Of a stretch of DNA of 64,000 bases, positions 17,831 through 26,364 are shown piece by piece. The DNA is from Mesorhizobium qingshengii (GTDB lineage Bacteria; Pseudomonadota; Alphaproteobacteria; Rhizobiales; Rhizobiaceae). The notes beneath the pieces are model-generated. The model worked only from the letters and a program-made list of their open reading frames with translations. It ran no database searches and had not been told where the DNA came from. Positions within the stretch are counted from its first letter, which is position 1; each line of letters begins with the position of its first letter. Location: assembly GCF_900103325.1 (NCBI RefSeq), contig NZ_FMXM01000013.1, positions 124,001 through 188,000 on the forward strand. Direction: 5' to 3'. The translations under genes were made by a program, and so were the position numbers.

Positions 17831-18103
17831 ATGCTTCTCGCAACAACCAAGGTGGCGGACGTCGACCGCTTCATCCGTATCTTTTCGACCAAGGGCGCCG
17901 ACAAGCGCCGGCTGCACGGCTCGAACGGCGCAACCGTCTTCCGCGACCCCAGCGAGCCCGACCGCGTCTGGGCGATCTTCGACTGGGACGCCGAGGGCTG
18001 GAAGAATTTCGTGTCGGATCCGGAGGTGCCCGCGATCCTGCAGGAAGCCGGCCATGTCGGCAAGCCACAGGCGGCACTGCTGCTCGGCCACTACGAGGCT
18101 TGA
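17831..18103 (+). CDS. Small monooxygenase-like (dimeric alpha/beta barrel) protein
   Basis: A 90-residue protein (MLLATTKVADVDRFIRIF at the start) with the ferredoxin-like pattern of antibiotic-monooxygenase/DABB-type proteins. It resembles, in length and layout (NGATVFRDPSEPDRVWAIFD), the unrelated-locus protein at 45558. AGGAGGAAATC precedes the ATG. It lies between the HD/LuxR regulator and a leaderless binding protein, in the same direction. No catalytic role can be assigned. Confidence 0.75.
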   Translation: MLLATTKVADVDRFIRIFSTKGADKRRLHGSNGATVFRDPSEPDRVWAIFDWDAEGWKNFVSDPEVPAILQEAGHVGKPQAALLLGHYEA

Positions 18104-18177
18104 GGTCCCGCACTGCGCGCCGCCTGCCGACCGGCGGCGGCGCCTCCCCGACGAACCCCCAGATTTGGAGAAATGAA

Positions 18178-19311
18178 ATGGATCCGAAACCCATCAAGAT
18201 CGGCCTTATCGCCGAACTCACCGGCCCGTTGTCCTTCATGGGCGTCGCCAACGCAAACCTGACGACCATGCTCGTCGACGACATCAACGCCAAAGGCGGC
18301 CTGCTGGGCCGGCCGGTGAAAGTCATCATCGAGGATGGCGAGACCAACGACAGCGCCGCCAAGGCAAGGACCGCGAAACTGATAGATGTCGACAAGGTCG
18401 ACCTGGTCGTCGGCGGCATCTACAGCTCGACCCGCCTAGCCATCAAGAGCGAGGCGGTCGCGCGCGGCAGGACGCTCTACATCTACACCGAGCAGTATGA
18501 GGGACAGGAAAACGATCCGCTGATCTTCTGCACAGGTCCGGTGCCCGCGCAGCAGGTCGAACCGCTGATCCCATGGTTCATGAAGAGCACCGGGGCGAAG
18601 AAGTTCTACCTGCCGTCGGCCGACTACATCTGGCCCCATCTGCTGAACAAGGCGGCGAGCCGGGTGGTGCGCGCAAGCGGCGGCGAGATCGTCGGTGAGG
18701 AGTATTTCCCGCTCGATACAGTCGATTTCCGGCGCACGGTCGAGCAGATCATGGCGAGCGGCACCGACGTGGTATTCAACACCCTCGTCCCGCCGGGCCT
18801 GACGCCGTTCCTCGACGAACTGCATAAGGCCGGTTTCGGCAAGCGCGGCGGCAAGATCATCTGCACCTACTTCGACGAGAATTTCTTCAATCTCGTGCCG
18901 TCCGAGCAGATCGAAGGCCTCTACAGCTGCCTCGACTACTATCAGGAACTCGAGGATCCGTTCGGCCGCGCGCTCTTGCGTCGCTACCAGGACCGATTCC
19001 CCGGCAGCGCCATGTTGACCGCGGGCAGCGGCTGCACCGGCCACTACCGGGCGATCAAGATGTGGGAAGCGGCTGTCAATGAGGCCGGCACGGTCGAGCG
19101 CGATACGGTCATCCGGGCGCTCGATCACGCGCGGATCAGCGAGGGACCGGGTGGCCCGGCCGAAATGGTTCCCGGCCAGCACCATGTTCGCATGAACATG
19201 TACATCGCGCAGGCGCAGGGCGGTCGCTTCCGGGTCGTCAAGAACCTGGGTCCGATCGATCCTAACGAACGCGTGCTCGCCGACGAACTCCAACTCGGCA
19301 AAGCGGGCTGA
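18178..19311 (+). CDS. Leaderless periplasmic-binding-type protein (AmiC/urea-amide class)
   Basis: A 377-residue type I binding-protein fold of the branched-chain/short-amide class: IKIGLIAELTGPLSFMG, INAKGGLLGRPVKVIIEDGE and VDLVVGGIYSS. Remarkably, the ATG at 18178 (GGAG upstream) leads straight into the first strand with no signal peptide. There are no permease or ATPase genes beside it. Cytoplasmic members such as AmiC act as ligand sensors for a regulator, so this may sense a small amide or amino acid for the HD/LuxR protein. A transporter-associated protein with a mis-set start cannot be fully excluded. Confidence 0.85.
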   Translation: MDPKPIKIGLIAELTGPLSFMGVANANLTTMLVDDINAKGGLLGRPVKVIIEDGETNDSAAKARTAKLIDVDKVDLVVGGIYSSTRLAIKSEAVARGRTLYIYTEQYEGQENDPLIFCTGPVPAQQVEPLIPWFMKSTGAKKFYLPSADYIWPHLLNKAASRVVRASGGEIVGEEYFPLDTVDFRRTVEQIMASGTDVVFNTLVPPGLTPFLDELHKAGFGKRGGKIICTYFDENFFNLVPSEQIEGLYSCLDYYQELEDPFGRALLRRYQDRFPGSAMLTAGSGCTGHYRAIKMWEAAVNEAGTVERDTVIRALDHARISEGPGGPAEMVPGQHHVRMNMYIAQAQGGRFRVVKNLGPIDPNERVLADELQLGKAG

Positions 19312-19580
19312 GCCGGCCGCGTCGATGACTGTTCTTCCAGGTGGTGGGGCGGCCAGCAAGTTGCCCTGCCACCCAACCAGCCAATAGTGCCTGTTCCAGT
19401 CGCGCATTCAGAGCAACTGGAGATCACCAGGCGCTATCTCCGGCGCTGGCGCGTTGCGGTCCGCGATAGGCTGGACGCGTCGGTCCGCTTTCCAATCTCG
19501 CTATGCCCGAAAACGGACAGTCCGCAAACGGCCCTGCGGGGTCGCGAGATCAAAAAGCTAACGCCCGACGGCGGGGTGCG

Positions 19581-20330
19581 CTAGCCTAGGTTGTCCAAGC
19601 GGTTTGTCTTGCGCCACTCCTCGTATTCCCCGCGGGCATCGTCATGCAGCGGATAATAGCGTTGCAGCGGCGCGCCCTGCATGAGTTTCATTCGCGAGAA
19701 TTCCTCCCAATCGTGATGCTTCTGGGATTCTTCGATCACCTTGGCGGCCATTGCGACGGGAAGCACGACCACCCCGTCGTCGTCGGCGACGATGATGTCG
19801 CCGGGGATCACCGTGACGCCGCCGCAGGCAATTGGAACGTTGACGGCGTTCGGATAGATGCTGGTTTGCACATGATAGTTGGGCGTCCAGCCGCGCAGCC
19901 ACAGGGGCAGATCGAGCTTTTCGACATTGGGCCGGTCGCGCATGCATCCATCGATCACAATGCCCGCGCCGCCCCTGCCCTTGAAATAGGTCGACATCAT
20001 ATCCCCGAAGACGCCCGAACTCATGTCGCCGCGCGCGTCGACCACGACCACATCGCCCTCCCGCGCGTGATAGAGCACGTGCCGGTGCAGCTGCGTCTCC
20101 GGATCGGCATATTCTCCCTCGCTAAAGAGGTCCGGCCGCTGCGGCAGGAACTGCAGCGTCAGCGCCGGCCCGACGATCGACTTCCCGTGGTTCTGCGCCA
20201 CCGGACCGACCATGTGCGGATTGCGGAAGCCCATGTGGCCAAGCGTGCCGGCAACCGTCGCGGCGCCGATCTCCCTTAGCGCGTCGATCAGGTCCTTGGG
20301 CGGACGGGTGATGTCGGGGGTATGCGTCAT
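19581..20330 (-). CDS. RraA/HMG-aldolase-like protein
   Basis: A 249-residue protein of the RraA-like fold, which includes 4-hydroxy-4-methyl-2-oxoglutarate and 4-carboxy-4-hydroxy-2-oxoadipate aldolases. The conserved core GDMSSGVFGDMMSTYFKGRG followed by VIDGCMRDRP supplies the usual Asp-Arg-Asp metal and substrate residues. It is the last gene of a leftward operon with a sugar-acid dehydratase and an ABC importer. It probably cleaves a keto-acid product of that pathway; this is inferred from context. Confidence 0.85.
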   Translation of the reverse strand: MTHTPDITRPPKDLIDALREIGAATVAGTLGHMGFRNPHMVGPVAQNHGKSIVGPALTLQFLPQRPDLFSEGEYADPETQLHRHVLYHAREGDVVVVDARGDMSSGVFGDMMSTYFKGRGGAGIVIDGCMRDRPNVEKLDLPLWLRGWTPNYHVQTSIYPNAVNVPIACGGVTVIPGDIIVADDDGVVVLPVAMAAKVIEESQKHHDWEEFSRMKLMQGAPLQRYYPLHDDARGEYEEWRKTNRLDNLG

Positions 20331-20354
20331 TATCGGACTCCGGTTGAAAGGGAA

Positions 20355-21518
20355 CTACCAGTTCGTGACGGAACCGTCGCGGCGCTTCAGGTGAGGCGCT
20401 TCCCAGAAACGCAAGCTCTGCGCCTGGACAGCCTCTTCGTTGACCTCGACGCCGAGCCCCGGCAGATCGCCGACCGGATAGTCGGTCCCGTCGAGCCGTG
20501 GTTGCACGGGGAAGAAGTCGGAATTGTCGAAGCCCAGCTTTGTTTCGGGCGCCCTGGTCTCGAGCCACGCGAAGTTGGGTACCGCGGCGGCGAGATGCAC
20601 GGTCGCGGCCGTGCACACTGGACCGAGCGGATTGTGCGGCATCAGGTCCACATAATGCGCCTCGCTCCAGCCGGCGACCTTCATGGCCTCGGTGAGCCCG
20701 CCGACATTGCAGACATCGAGCCGGTTGAACTGATGGATGCCGCGCTCGATGTAGGGCAGGAACTGCCACTTGCTGGCAAATTCCTCGCCGATGGCAAAGG
20801 GAACGTCGGTCATCGTCCGCAGGGATTCATAGGCCTCCGGTGTCTCGTCGCGTATCGGCTCCTCAAGGAAATCAAGCACGCCGCGGCCGAGCTTGTTGCA
20901 GAAGCTCGCGGCCTCTGCCACCGACAGCCGATGATGATAATCGAGGCCGAGAACCACGTCGTCGCCCAGCGCTTCGCGTGCTTTGTTCAGCATCCTTGCG
21001 GTAGCGCCGATCGACTCGCGCGGCTCGAAGATGTCCTTGCTGTTTTGCCCAAAGGGAAAGAAGCGGATCGCCTGCCATCCCTGTTCGTGCAACTCGCGGG
21101 CTCGTTCGATGGCAACATCGCCCTCGGCCTCGTCACCGGTCGAGGCGAAGGTGGGAATGCGGTCGCGCTGCTTGCCGCCCAGCAGTTCATAGACCGGCAC
21201 CCCCAGCGCCTTGGCCTTGATGTCGTGCAGCGCGATGTCGATGGCCGAAATCGCCGCCTGCAGAACGCGTCCGCCTTCGAAGTACTGGCTGCGATAGAGC
21301 TCCTGCCAGATCCGGCCGATCTGCATCGGGTCGCGGCCGATGAGAAACTCGCGATAGTGCTCGACCGCGCCGGCCACGGCCCTCTCGCGGCCGCTCAAGC
21401 CGCTCTCGCCCCAGCCGAAGATGCCCTGGTCGGTCTCGACCTTGACCAGCATCTGGTTGCGCGTTCCTACCCACACTGGATAGGGCTTGATCGCGGTGAT
21501 CTTGAGCCTCGTCGTCAT
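20355..21518 (-). CDS. Enolase-superfamily sugar-acid dehydratase (galactonate dehydratase-like)
   Basis: A 387-residue mandelate racemase/muconate lactonising enzyme family member. Metal ligands appear in order as GLDYHHRL (Asp), FLEEPI (Glu) and AIGEEFA (Glu), with a catalytic His in MPHNPLGP. The Asp-x-His on the third strand matches D-galactonate dehydratase. The second-strand Lys of many relatives is replaced (RFFPFG), as is usual in that subgroup. It likely dehydrates a sugar acid to a 2-keto-3-deoxy acid. It lies between the RraA-like gene and the ABC importer genes. Confidence 0.88.
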   Translation of the reverse strand: MTTRLKITAIKPYPVWVGTRNQMLVKVETDQGIFGWGESGLSGRERAVAGAVEHYREFLIGRDPMQIGRIWQELYRSQYFEGGRVLQAAISAIDIALHDIKAKALGVPVYELLGGKQRDRIPTFASTGDEAEGDVAIERARELHEQGWQAIRFFPFGQNSKDIFEPRESIGATARMLNKAREALGDDVVLGLDYHHRLSVAEAASFCNKLGRGVLDFLEEPIRDETPEAYESLRTMTDVPFAIGEEFASKWQFLPYIERGIHQFNRLDVCNVGGLTEAMKVAGWSEAHYVDLMPHNPLGPVCTAATVHLAAAVPNFAWLETRAPETKLGFDNSDFFPVQPRLDGTDYPVGDLPGLGVEVNEEAVQAQSLRFWEAPHLKRRDGSVTNW

Positions 21519-21551
21519 TCACGCCCCCGTCCCAAACGCATCCACCCTGTC

Positions 21552-22649
21552 TCAGGAGGCCTCGAGAGCCATTTCAGTTTCGCCGTCGAACAGGTGCATC
21601 CGCTCCTGGTCGAACTCGAGCCAGATCTGCTCGTCGGGTTTGACGGCGATGTTGGGGGACACGCTGATGTTGACGATGGCGCCGGAGAGGAACGCCTGCA
21701 CGAAGGTGACGTCTCCGGTCGGTTCCACCGTATAGGCCTTGGCCGGAATGGCACCGGGGACCGCGCTCTTGTGCAGCTTGATCGTCGAGTGTCGCGCGCC
21801 GAGCACGACCTTCCTGGTGGTCGCTTTCTGGACCTTGCGCGCGTTGCGTTGAGACAGCTCGAGGCTCCAGCCTTCCGCGCTCGTCAGAACGGTGTTGCCG
21901 TTTGCCGTCGATGCCTCCAGCGGAATAAGGCTCATCGCCGGGCTGCCTATGAAGCTCGCCACGAACATGTTGACGGGATGGGCGAAAACTTGCGCCGGCG
22001 AATCGTATTGCTGCAGGTAGCCGCCGTTCATCACGGCCATCCTGTCCGCCATGGTCACGGCCTCGAGCTGGTCGTGCGTCACATAGATGATGGTCGCCTT
22101 GAGGTCCTGATGGAACCGTTTGATTTCGGACCGCATCTGCACGCGCAGCTTTGCGTCGAGATTGGAGAGCGGTTCGTCCATCAGGAACACCGCCGGATCT
22201 CGAACCAGGGCGCGGCCCAGGGCCACGCGCTGCTGTTGCCCGCCCGAAAGTTCGCGTGGCTTGCGCTCGAGCAGCTGCGTCATGTCGAGCACTCGCGCCG
22301 CTTCCCTGACCTTCTTGTCGATCTCGTCCCTGGGCAGTTTGCGCATCTGCAGCGGGAACGCCAGGTTCTTGTAAACCGATTTCTGCGGATAGAGCGCGTA
22401 GTTCTGGAACACCATCGCGATGTCCCGGTCCTTCGGATCGAGGTCGTTGACCACCCGGTCCCCGATGACGATGTCGCCCGATGTGATCGGGATCAGTCCC
22501 GCGACGAGATTGAGCGTGGTTGTCTTGCCGCAGCCTGAAGGGCCGACGAGCGCAACGAACTCGCCGTCATTGACCGTCAGCGAGACGTTGTTGACAGCTT
22601 TGAAACCGCCATAGGTCTTGACGAGATCTTTGAGGACCACGTGGGCCAT
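21552..22649 (-). CDS. Sugar ABC importer ATPase (UgpC/MsmK type)
   Basis: A 365-residue ATP-binding subunit of a carbohydrate importer. Walker A GPSGCGKTT, signature LSGGQQQRVALGRAL, Walker B VFLMDEPLSNLDAKLR and the switch His in VTHDQ are all intact. A C-terminal TOBE/OB region follows (VVLGARHSTIKL). The ATG at 22647-22649 has GGGAG upstream; an in-frame TTG lies six bases earlier. It serves the two permeases and binding protein encoded upstream on the same strand. Confidence 0.94.
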   Translation of the reverse strand: MAHVVLKDLVKTYGGFKAVNNVSLTVNDGEFVALVGPSGCGKTTTLNLVAGLIPITSGDIVIGDRVVNDLDPKDRDIAMVFQNYALYPQKSVYKNLAFPLQMRKLPRDEIDKKVREAARVLDMTQLLERKPRELSGGQQQRVALGRALVRDPAVFLMDEPLSNLDAKLRVQMRSEIKRFHQDLKATIIYVTHDQLEAVTMADRMAVMNGGYLQQYDSPAQVFAHPVNMFVASFIGSPAMSLIPLEASTANGNTVLTSAEGWSLELSQRNARKVQKATTRKVVLGARHSTIKLHKSAVPGAIPAKAYTVEPTGDVTFVQAFLSGAIVNISVSPNIAVKPDEQIWLEFDQERMHLFDGETEMALEAS

Positions 22650-22660
22650 CGGCAACTCCC

Positions 22661-22765
22661 TAGAGCATGATGCCGAAAAGTGTGAAGCGGTTTTCGGACG
22701 ACATCATGCTCTATCTCCTTGATTTAGAGGCGGATTCAGATTTCAGGTCGAATTGACCTGAAATC
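22661..22765. repeat. Two intercistronic palindromes
   Basis: TAGAGCATGATG at 22661-22672 pairs with CATCATGCTCTA at 22702-22713, with inner arms CCGAAAA and TTTTCGG. Next to it, GATTTCAGGTC-GAATT-GACCTGAAATC (22739-22765) is a perfect 11-bp-arm hairpin. Both look like dispersed rhizobial palindromes inserted between the permease and ATPase genes. As RNA they may stabilise or separate parts of the transport operon mRNA. Confidence 0.8.
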
Positions 22766-22773
22766 ATCCGGCT

Positions 22774-23664
22774 CTAGTGCTTGACCGCGCCTTCTGTAAG
22801 GGCGCGTACGAAGTATCGTTGCAGGACGAGGAACAGCACCACGACGGGCACGCTCATCATGAAGCTGGCCGCCATCAGGCCCGGAAAGTCCGTCGTATTT
22901 TCCGAGAAGAAGCGCTGGATGCCGACCGGCAGCGTCAACTGTTCGTTCTTGGAGAGGAAGGTGTAGGCGTAGATGTACTCGTTCCACGCGCCGATGAAGG
23001 AATAGATCGCCGTGGCGATGATTCCCGGCGTCGAGAGCGGCATCACGATCAGGATGAAGGCCTGGAACCGCGTTGCTCCATCGATGCGCGCCGCCTGCTC
23101 GAGCTGCACCGGGATGTTGTCGTAGAAGCCCTTGAGCAGCCAGATCGCCAGCGGCAGGCCGAAGGTGAGATAGGTCAAGATCAGCGAACCATGCGTGTTC
23201 ACCAGCCCGAGCGCGCGCATCAGGATGAAGAGCGGCACCAGAAAGATCACCGCCGGGAACATGTTGCGCAGCAGCACGGCGAAGAACAGGAAGTTCCGGC
23301 CCGGGAAAGTGAAGCGCGAAAACGCGTAGGCCGCGGGGACAGCCACGATCACCGAAAGGATTGTCGTGACGGTCGAGACGTAAAGGCTGTTCCAGAAGAA
23401 GCGGAGGAAGTCCTGGCCGACGCTGTTCTGCGGATCGAGCAGCTTCTGGTAGCTGGCAAGGGTAGGCTCGTCAGGCCACCATTGCGGCGGGAATTGCATC
23501 GCCGCGAACCCGGACTTGATCGAAGTGATCAGCATCCAGATCATCGGCAACGCGGTGTAAAGCAGCATGAACACGAGGAAGATGCGCCCGGCCCACCGCC
23601 ATCCGTCGACGCGCATGCGGCGGCGGGTCTGGCCTCTCGGGGCTGTCTCGGCAATCGTGCTCAT
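22774..23664 (-). CDS. Sugar ABC importer permease (MalG type)
   Basis: A 296-residue inner-membrane subunit with about six helices. The cytoplasmic EAA loop reads EQAARIDGATRFQAFILIVM, where the ATPase docks. The ATG at 23662-23664 overlaps the stop of the partner permease by 4 bp, showing translational coupling. It imports a carbohydrate or sugar acid with the neighbouring subunits. Confidence 0.94.
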   Translation of the reverse strand: MSTIAETAPRGQTRRRMRVDGWRWAGRIFLVFMLLYTALPMIWMLITSIKSGFAAMQFPPQWWPDEPTLASYQKLLDPQNSVGQDFLRFFWNSLYVSTVTTILSVIVAVPAAYAFSRFTFPGRNFLFFAVLLRNMFPAVIFLVPLFILMRALGLVNTHGSLILTYLTFGLPLAIWLLKGFYDNIPVQLEQAARIDGATRFQAFILIVMPLSTPGIIATAIYSFIGAWNEYIYAYTFLSKNEQLTLPVGIQRFFSENTTDFPGLMAASFMMSVPVVVLFLVLQRYFVRALTEGAVKH

Positions 23665-24620
23665 GCGCCCCGCTCTTTCCGCTCGTTGCCGCTCAGCGCA
23701 CGGACGTAGAAGTAGCCGAGCGTCATCAGGATGAGGAACAGGAGCACCGAATAGGCCGATGCCACCCCCCAGCGCTGCCGGCCGAAGGCGAGCTCATAAA
23801 TGTGGGTGATCCAGATATGCGATGCGTTCGACGGCCCGCCGCCGGTCATGATCCAGGGGATGATGAAGGAATTGAAGTTGGCGACTGCGAGCAGCAGGAT
23901 CGTCACTGTCGAGACATTGCTCAAATGTGGGAAGGTGACGTGCCAGAAGCGCTGCCACGCATTGGCCCCGTCGACCTTGGCGGCGCGCAGCAACTGGTCG
24001 GGTACCGTCTGCAGGCCGGCCATCATCATGATCATGGCAAACGGAAATTCGCGCCAGATATTGACGACGATCAGGGAGGGCAGCACCGTGCTGACGCTGT
24101 CTATGAAATTCGGCGGTCGGTCGGCCAGTCCGAGGCCGACCAGTACCGCGCCGATGATGCCGAAGTCCGAGTGGTAGATCCACTTCCAGATATAGGAGGC
24201 GGCGACCGCGCTGATGACCCAGGGAATGATCAGGATAGCGCGCAGGACACCACGGCCGATGAAGTCGCGATGGAGCGCCAGCGCGGCGGCAAACCCCAGG
24301 ACGAAGGAGATCAAGGTGGATCCCACCGTCCAGATCAGGGTGTTCCAGGTGACTTTCCAGAAAACCGCACTGGTGAGGATGGCCGTGTAGTTGTCGAAGC
24401 CGATGAAGGTCTTGTCGCGGAGCTGCAGGCCGGGCGGCGTACTGAAGAACGAGAGCTCGATCGTGTAGTAGATCGGATATGCGATGACGATGAGCATAAT
24501 GGCGATCGCGGGAAGCACATACGCGTAGTCAGCGCGATGCTCCCAGATCTTCCGCAGCATGCCGGACATACCGGGATGCAATCTTCGGCGAGCCTCGGTC
24601 TTGCCGGTCACGATCGTCAC
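23661..24620 (-). CDS. Sugar ABC importer permease (MalF/UgpA type)
   Basis: A 319-residue membrane permease with about six helices. The EAA loop LLRAAKVDGANAWQRFWHVT is typical, and the first helix DYAYVLPAIAIMLIVIAYPI is clear. The start is taken as the GTG at 24620; no strong ribosome site is visible. It partners the MalG-type permease that overlaps it. A strong hairpin separates it from the binding-protein gene. Confidence 0.92.
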   Translation of the reverse strand: MTIVTGKTEARRRLHPGMSGMLRKIWEHRADYAYVLPAIAIMLIVIAYPIYYTIELSFFSTPPGLQLRDKTFIGFDNYTAILTSAVFWKVTWNTLIWTVGSTLISFVLGFAAALALHRDFIGRGVLRAILIIPWVISAVAASYIWKWIYHSDFGIIGAVLVGLGLADRPPNFIDSVSTVLPSLIVVNIWREFPFAMIMMMAGLQTVPDQLLRAAKVDGANAWQRFWHVTFPHLSNVSTVTILLLAVANFNSFIIPWIMTGGGPSNASHIWITHIYELAFGRQRWGVASAYSVLLFLILMTLGYFYVRALSGNERKERGA

Positions 24621-24647
24621 TGTGGCGTGCCCTTGTTCTTCGGAACG

Positions 24648-24678
24648 AACCGGCCGCGCGCTATCGGCGCGGCCGGTT
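24648..24678. other. Strong intercistronic hairpin
   Basis: AACCGGCCGCGC (24648-24659) pairs perfectly with GCGCGGCCGGTT (24667-24678). It lies between the binding-protein gene and the first permease gene on the minus strand. Such hairpins commonly protect the upstream binding-protein mRNA, giving it a higher level than the permeases; that role is inferred. Confidence 0.7.
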
Positions 24679-24699
24679 AGATCGCAGGTCCGGCTCGGA

Positions 24700-26178
24700 C
24701 TAGAGTCCGCCCATCAGGTCTTTTACCTTCTGGGCCGCGTCGTCCGCTGCCTGATCGACGGTCATCGCTCCGGTCAGGGCATTCTGCAGCATGTCCGGGA
24801 TGATGATGTTCATGATCTCGGGAGACTGCGGCAGCGCCGGGAACGGGATGCCGTATGGCAGCATCGAGGTCGTGACATCAAGGAACTTGATGCTGTCCAG
24901 GCGTTCCTTCATCCACTTGGTCTTGAAGCCGTTGAGGTTGCCCGGGTTCGAGCCGGCGTAGGCCATCTTCAGCGACCATTCAGGGCTCGTCCACATGCAG
25001 ATGATAGCCTTTGCAGCCGGCTCGTCCACCTTGCCGCCCTCGACATATTCGGGCTTCAGGATGTGAATGTTCGAGCCGCCGAAGACGACGGCGCGCTTGC
25101 CGTCGGGCCCGGTCGGGATCAGGCCGTAGCGCATGTTGTCGATGACGGTCTGCGCCTTGTCCTTGTCGGTGCCCGTCGCCTTCTTCTGCAGGTCGAGCAT
25201 GACGTTGTAATCGGATGGGTGCGAGATCATCATGCCGAGCTGGCCGGCGAGGAACAGGGGCTGGTTATCGGCCTGCTGGTTGGTGAGTGCCGAAACCGGA
25301 ACCGACTTGTCGCGAACATACATGTCGTAGGAGGCTTGCAGCGCCGCCTTGCTCTGCGGGCTATCGAGCTGAACCTCCTTATAGGTCGGACTCGCGGTGG
25401 CTTCGTCGAAGACGCCGCCGCCATAGGCCCACAACTGCGGCATGAACCGATACGGCGTATTGCCGGCATTCTTGCGAGCCACGAGGCCGTAACCGGCAAT
25501 GCCGAGCTTGTCGTGGATCTGCTTGGAATACTTGACGACGTCGTCCCAGGTTGCCGGAGCCTTGTCCGGATCGAGGCCCGCGCGCTTGAAGATGTCGGCG
25601 TTCCAGATGAACGCCATCGTCTCGTTGTTGGTCGGAATGCCGTAGCTCACCCCGTCCCAGGTCACGGCCTTCAAGGCGCCGGGCCAGAAGTCCTCGGTCG
25701 AATACCCCACGTCCTCGGGCTTCAGCGGCTGCAGATAGCCCTTTGCGGCGAACTCGGTACCACCCAGGATTTGCAGGCGCACCGCCATCGGCGCGGCATT
25801 GCCCAGGAGCGCCGTGCGGAACTTGTCGAGAAGGTCGTTATAGGTGAGCGCCTGCTCCTCGAGCTGGATGTTCGGATAGGTCTTGCGGAAGGTCTCGAAG
25901 AAATCCTTGTAGTACTGGCGCAGGAGGTCGGGGTCGCCCTCGAACACCCCCTGATACCAGAAAGTCAGCCGCCCCTTGTAGTCGAGCGGAGTGACTTTGC
26001 CGCAATCGGCGGCCGTGTCGAAATCCTGTGTTCCCGCGATGGAGCGCACATATTCCGGCGACCACTTGTTCAGGTCGACCGGCGGCGCACCCAGCGCCGA
26101 TGTGGACATCAGCGATGCCGTCAAAACACCGACGACCGTGCCGCGCAGGACCGCACTGCCGAGCATAATCCTCGTCAT
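24700..26178 (-). CDS. Sugar ABC importer substrate-binding protein (family 1)
   Basis: A 492-residue secreted binding protein. The signal peptide is MTRIMLGSAVLRGTVVGVLT plus a short stretch ending ALGA. The mature protein has the UgpB/MalE-like words GRLTFWYQGVFEGD, PTNNETMAFIWNADIFKRAG and TWDDVVKYSKQI. GGGAGG lies upstream of the ATG at 26176-26178. It is the first gene of a leftward operon: binding protein, two permeases, ATPase, dehydratase, RraA-like protein. It probably binds a sugar acid or its oligomer. Confidence 0.93.
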   Translation of the reverse strand: MTRIMLGSAVLRGTVVGVLTASLMSTSALGAPPVDLNKWSPEYVRSIAGTQDFDTAADCGKVTPLDYKGRLTFWYQGVFEGDPDLLRQYYKDFFETFRKTYPNIQLEEQALTYNDLLDKFRTALLGNAAPMAVRLQILGGTEFAAKGYLQPLKPEDVGYSTEDFWPGALKAVTWDGVSYGIPTNNETMAFIWNADIFKRAGLDPDKAPATWDDVVKYSKQIHDKLGIAGYGLVARKNAGNTPYRFMPQLWAYGGGVFDEATASPTYKEVQLDSPQSKAALQASYDMYVRDKSVPVSALTNQQADNQPLFLAGQLGMMISHPSDYNVMLDLQKKATGTDKDKAQTVIDNMRYGLIPTGPDGKRAVVFGGSNIHILKPEYVEGGKVDEPAAKAIICMWTSPEWSLKMAYAGSNPGNLNGFKTKWMKERLDSIKFLDVTTSMLPYGIPFPALPQSPEIMNIIIPDMLQNALTGAMTVDQAADDAAQKVKDLMGGL

Positions 26179-26266
26179 AGGTATCCTCCCTGGTTCTCCG
26201 CCCTGTGATCGCGAGGATGCTTTTTTCAGCACACAGTGTATCCCCTCGATCACTTGATACGTTTTC

Positions 26267-26306
26267 AGATCGTAGATTGCCTGTCAACGCACTAGATCGT
26301 ACATTG
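26267..26306. promoter_or_regulatory. Direct-repeat candidate GntR operator
   Basis: AGATCGTAGATTG at 26267-26279 and AGATCGTACATTG at 26294-26306 are 12/13 identical and 27 bases apart. They lie between the divergent transporter operon and gntR gene, so they are candidate sites for the regulator. An inverted pair GTATC/GATAC lies just to the left (26238-26260). Confidence 0.5.
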
Positions 26307-26364
26307 TTTGTGAAAACCGTGTGTGATATCGGGGAAAGCGTGTATTAACATTGGGGAGCCGGCC

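Noticed and set aside
20322..22538. 738-codon plus-strand open frame
   Set aside because: It is the antisense shadow of the dehydratase and ABC ATPase genes, whose motifs are complete on the minus strand.
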